A stretch of DNA of 32,925 nucleotides from Cyclobacteriaceae bacterium. Lineage in GTDB: Bacteria; Bacteroidota; Bacteroidia; Cytophagales; Cyclobacteriaceae. Below are positions 30,936-32,925 of the stretch, in pieces (positions within the stretch are counted from its first letter, which is position 1; every line of letters begins with the position of its first letter). A program made the translations under genes and the position numbers. The stretch is taken from contig JAGQYM010000047.1 of NCBI GenBank assembly GCA_020436085.1, positions 1 through 32,925 of the forward strand, written 5' to 3'. The notes below the pieces were generated by a model. That model worked only from the letters and a program-made list of their open reading frames with translations, was not told the DNA's origin and searched no databases.

Positions 30936-31613
30936 ATGGGCAAGGAATCTGCGCTATGGTATTTTGAAAGTGTAAACCTGTACAATATCCTTTGTCCACA
31001 CAAGGTGAAAACAATGGCCAGCGATCACACCTTTGTGGAGTTTAAAAAGGATGATTTCATTTATTTCCCTAATGAGAAGTCTACACACATTTATATGATA
31101 GTCAACGGTCGTGTTAAAATCGGCCACTATCTGGATGAGGGAAAGGAAGTCGTGACCTCAATTTTGAGTACAGGAGAAATCTTTGGTGAACTTGCCCTTG
31201 CTGGTGAAGACGAGAGACGAGACTTTGCGCAGGCGATGGATAGCGTCACCATCTGTCCGCTAAGTATTGATGACCTCAAAGATTTGATGAAAGAAAACAA
31301 GGAGCTCAGTTTTAAACTGTTGAAGCTCGTTGGTTTAAGGCTGATGAAACTTGAGCGCAAACTTGAGTTGTTAGTCTTCAAAGACGCGCGCACTCGCATC
31401 ATTGAGTTTCTTAAAGACTCCGCTGCGTGGAAAGGAAAGAAAGTTGGATTTGAGACAATGATTCCCACCAAACTCACACATAAGGACATCGCTGCGCTGA
31501 CAGGCACCTCGCGACAAACGGTCACTACAATCCTGAACGAGCTAAAGGAGCAAAATCTGATCAATTTTGACAGAAGGAAAATACTGATTCGCGACTTAAG
31601 TCTACTGAAATAA
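30936..31613 (+). CDS. Crp/Fnr-family transcriptional regulator
   Basis: This is a 226-residue protein. The cyclic-nucleotide-binding-like barrel spans about 20-130 (YMIVNGRVKIGHYLDEGKEVV, GEIFGELALAGE), followed by a long dimerisation helix and a C-terminal Crp-type HTH with LTHKDIAALTGTSRQTVTTILNEL. There is no FNR-type N-terminal cysteine cluster; the C in the ILCPHK segment near residue 20 is single. In Bacteroidota these proteins often control respiratory or stress genes. The divergent MOSC-SCO-cytochrome operon is a likely target by position (inference). It is followed by an outer-membrane barrel gene after 64 bp. Confidence 0.94.
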   Translation: MGKESALWYFESVNLYNILCPHKVKTMASDHTFVEFKKDDFIYFPNEKSTHIYMIVNGRVKIGHYLDEGKEVVTSILSTGEIFGELALAGEDERRDFAQAMDSVTICPLSIDDLKDLMKENKELSFKLLKLVGLRLMKLERKLELLVFKDARTRIIEFLKDSAAWKGKKVGFETMIPTKLTHKDIAALTGTSRQTVTTILNELKEQNLINFDRRKILIRDLSLLK

Positions 31614-31649
31614 GTCGGACAGACGACTGGAATCATTCAATCCGTATTT

Positions 31650-31657
31650 TATCTTTA
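31650..31657 (+). promoter_or_regulatory. Candidate -7 element (TATCTTTA) of the barrel-protein gene
   Basis: This is one base off TAnnTTTG, 20 bp before the ATG at 31678, within a TTTTATCTTTAGG context. Confidence 0.3.
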
Positions 31658-31677
31658 GGTATCACACCATAACGCTG

Positions 31678-32514
31678 ATGAGAGCATTCCTTCTGTGCAT
31701 ATTGCTAACACCTTCGTTTCTGGCTAACGGTCAAAGTCCCTGGGTTGCAGGAAAAGGTAAGGGTTACGTTCAAGTCGGGTTTACCAGCATCGGACCATAT
31801 CAAGAGCTTTTTCAATCTGATGGTGGTAGCTACCGATTGAGCCACGTCATCACAGACAGAACGCTTCAATTTTTTGGTGAGTATGGAGTTGCCGACCACA
31901 CATCCATACTTGCATCTGTTCCATTCAAGTTTCTAACGCAAGGCGAAGGATTTGATCCCTTTTTCCCGGCAACGCGAAAAACCTCCTTTTCCACGATAGG
32001 AAACATTCAAATAGCAGCACGTCACAATTTCACTGATGAAAAATTCCTGTTAAGCACACAATGGACGCTTGAAATTCCCACAGCAGGTTTTGATGAACTA
32101 AATAGCATACGAGGTGGATTAAATGCTTACTCCCTTATTCCATCTATGAGCATAGGAAAGGGGTTTTCTAATTTTTATGCATTCGCTTCCACCGGCTTTG
32201 CCGTGAGAACCAACAACTACAGCAGCGATTTCAGAGTCGGTGCTGAAGCAGGATATAAAGTGATTGATCGCATCTATTTAATACTGGTGCTGGATATTGT
32301 TGAAAGCCTGAAGAATGGTAGCGTTTTCGAAGACTTAACACTTCGAAGAATAGGCCTCTACCTCAACAACCAAAGTTACTTTGCCTATGGCATCAAAACC
32401 ATTATTGGATTTACTGACAAGCTAGGCATAAATGGTGCATTCTATGGAGCAAGATCAGGAAACCTTGTTGCTCGATCCCCAAGCCTAAATTTGGGCGCCT
32501 ATTATAAATGGTAA
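31678..32514 (+). CDS. Predicted outer-membrane beta-barrel protein
   Basis: This 278-residue protein has a signal peptide (MRAFLLCILLTPSFLANGQ) and a chain of amphipathic strands (GYVQVGFTS, TLQFFGEYGV, HTSILASVPFKF, NIQIAARHNF, LSTQWTLEIP), ending in the aromatic-terminated LGAYYKW typical of Bam-inserted barrels. I do not recognise a named family; the layout resembles the small 'transporter/phenol-MetA-like' barrels of Bacteroidota. The function is unknown. It lies 64 bp after the Crp-like gene and may be its target or part of its transcript. It is convergent with the right-edge gene, with a 3-bp gap. Confidence 0.7.
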   Translation: MRAFLLCILLTPSFLANGQSPWVAGKGKGYVQVGFTSIGPYQELFQSDGGSYRLSHVITDRTLQFFGEYGVADHTSILASVPFKFLTQGEGFDPFFPATRKTSFSTIGNIQIAARHNFTDEKFLLSTQWTLEIPTAGFDELNSIRGGLNAYSLIPSMSIGKGFSNFYAFASTGFAVRTNNYSSDFRVGAEAGYKVIDRIYLILVLDIVESLKNGSVFEDLTLRRIGLYLNNQSYFAYGIKTIIGFTDKLGINGAFYGARSGNLVARSPSLNLGAYYKW

Positions 32515-32517
32515 ACG

Positions 32518-32925
32518 TTAGTCATGCATTGTACGCCAATCCATCGGAAGATCATCCTCGGTATCAACATCGTTTAAGGTTTCCAATTCAATAAACGAAA
32601 GTTGAAGCTTTTTGAAATCCTCAATGGTATCAAACAACACAGAGTCAGTGCTCCATCTTTTATTAAGAAATAGAGTAGGAATGATTTGCTTCAACCCAAG
32701 CAAATAGTATCCGCCATCCTCTGCAGGACCGATCACAGTATCTCCGTTTTCAAATTGACGAAAAGCTCCCGCCAAAATTTCAGTATTCAATTCAAGGCAA
32801 TCTGTACCAATGATGCAGGCTTGCTCATAACCCGCAGCAAATGCGTATTCAAATGCATTCTGCATTCGCTGTCCCAGATCATCACCAACCTGCTTTTGTT
32901 TCTTAAATACTTTCTGAGACCAAAT
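32518..32925 (-). CDS. DUF2064/TIGR04282-type glycosyltransferase, truncated at right window edge
   Basis: The frame stays open to 32925, so about 70 N-terminal residues or more lie outside the window. The visible part has DDLGQRMQNAFEYAFAAGYEQ, the family's conserved start of the catalytic block. Then come IIGTDCLELN, a DxD-like metal region, the GPAEDGGYYLLGL signature and KRWSTDSVLFDT. This is the TIGR04282 group of GT-A-fold nucleotidyl/glycosyl-transferases, often near arsenosugar or radical-SAM genes. Its substrate is not known here. The C-terminus LPMDWRTMHD is intact. Confidence 0.9.
   Translation of the reverse strand: MWSQKVFKKQKQVGDDLGQRMQNAFEYAFAAGYEQACIIGTDCLELNTEILAGAFRQFENGDTVIGPAEDGGYYLLGLKQIIPTLFLNKRWSTDSVLFDTIEDFKKLQLSFIELETLNDVDTEDDLPMDWRTMHD

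Noticed and set aside
1-32925. Insertion sequences, CRISPR array, tRNA or rRNA genes
   Set aside because: No transposase, terminal inverted repeats, regularly spaced repeats or tRNA-like cloverleaf were seen on either strand by eye; the PAIPNI repeat is coding.

Overview
The window looks like chromosomal DNA of a Bacteroidota bacterium, probably a Cytophagales-like aerobe. Supporting signs are several TAnnTTTG-type -7 promoter elements close to start codons, very few Shine-Dalgarno sequences, many lipoproteins and outer-membrane barrels, a PadR regulator paired with a FtsX-type permease, a BlaI/M56 pair, a SCO/cytochrome c/MOSC operon and an arsenosugar-type (DUF2064) glycosyltransferase. The lineage is inferred from gene content only; no rRNA or tRNA gene was seen.

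Bases 1-5465 hold a compact six-gene + strand cassette unlike the rest of the window: an amino-DNA-methyltransferase cut by the left edge, a sigma-70/ECF-like protein, a small HTH-like protein, an ImmA/IrrE metallopeptidase, a 404-residue protein that may be a diverged NurA-like nuclease partner, and a HerA/DUF87 hexameric ATPase. The gaps are 4-52 bp. I read it as a DNA-modification plus DNA-translocation/processing defence cassette with its own regulatory module. I cannot match it to a named system, so it is the main candidate for something undescribed.

Bases 5466-14000 hold a small secreted NTF2-like protein, a PadR-controlled orphan ABC permease, a secreted metallo-beta-lactamase-fold hydrolase with its own terminator, an AraC-MGMT alkylation-repair fusion that lacks the usual N-terminal Ada sensor, and a minus-strand pair of gamma-glutamyltransferase and a Tat-exported SolA/MSOX-type flavin oxidase.

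Bases 14000-22500 begin with a 490-bp regulatory gap. It carries three 11-bp-phased TGTTAA repeats, a PHO-box-like arrangement, before a phosphate-selective-type porin. There follow a phosphatidylserine decarboxylase with a Glu where the family has its catalytic Asp, a D-aminoacylase-like lipoprotein with an Asp where the family has its bridging Cys, an M14 carboxypeptidase with two Ca-loop-like insertions, a 2-oxoglutarate/Fe(II) oxygenase and an imidazolonepropionase-like amidohydrolase lipoprotein. Several of these are exported hydrolases acting on peptides or acyl-amino acids.

Bases 22500-32925 hold clpB with a strong bidirectional terminator, a two-TM potassium channel with RCK domains, and a BlaI/M56 signalling operon with two near-identical palindromic operators. 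After these come an overlapping MOSC/SCO/cytochrome c operon, a divergent Crp/Fnr regulator, an outer-membrane barrel and a right-edge partial glycosyltransferase. Genes are packed tightly; several convergent pairs are separated by only 1-3 bp or share their stop codons. No insertion sequence, CRISPR array or tRNA was seen.
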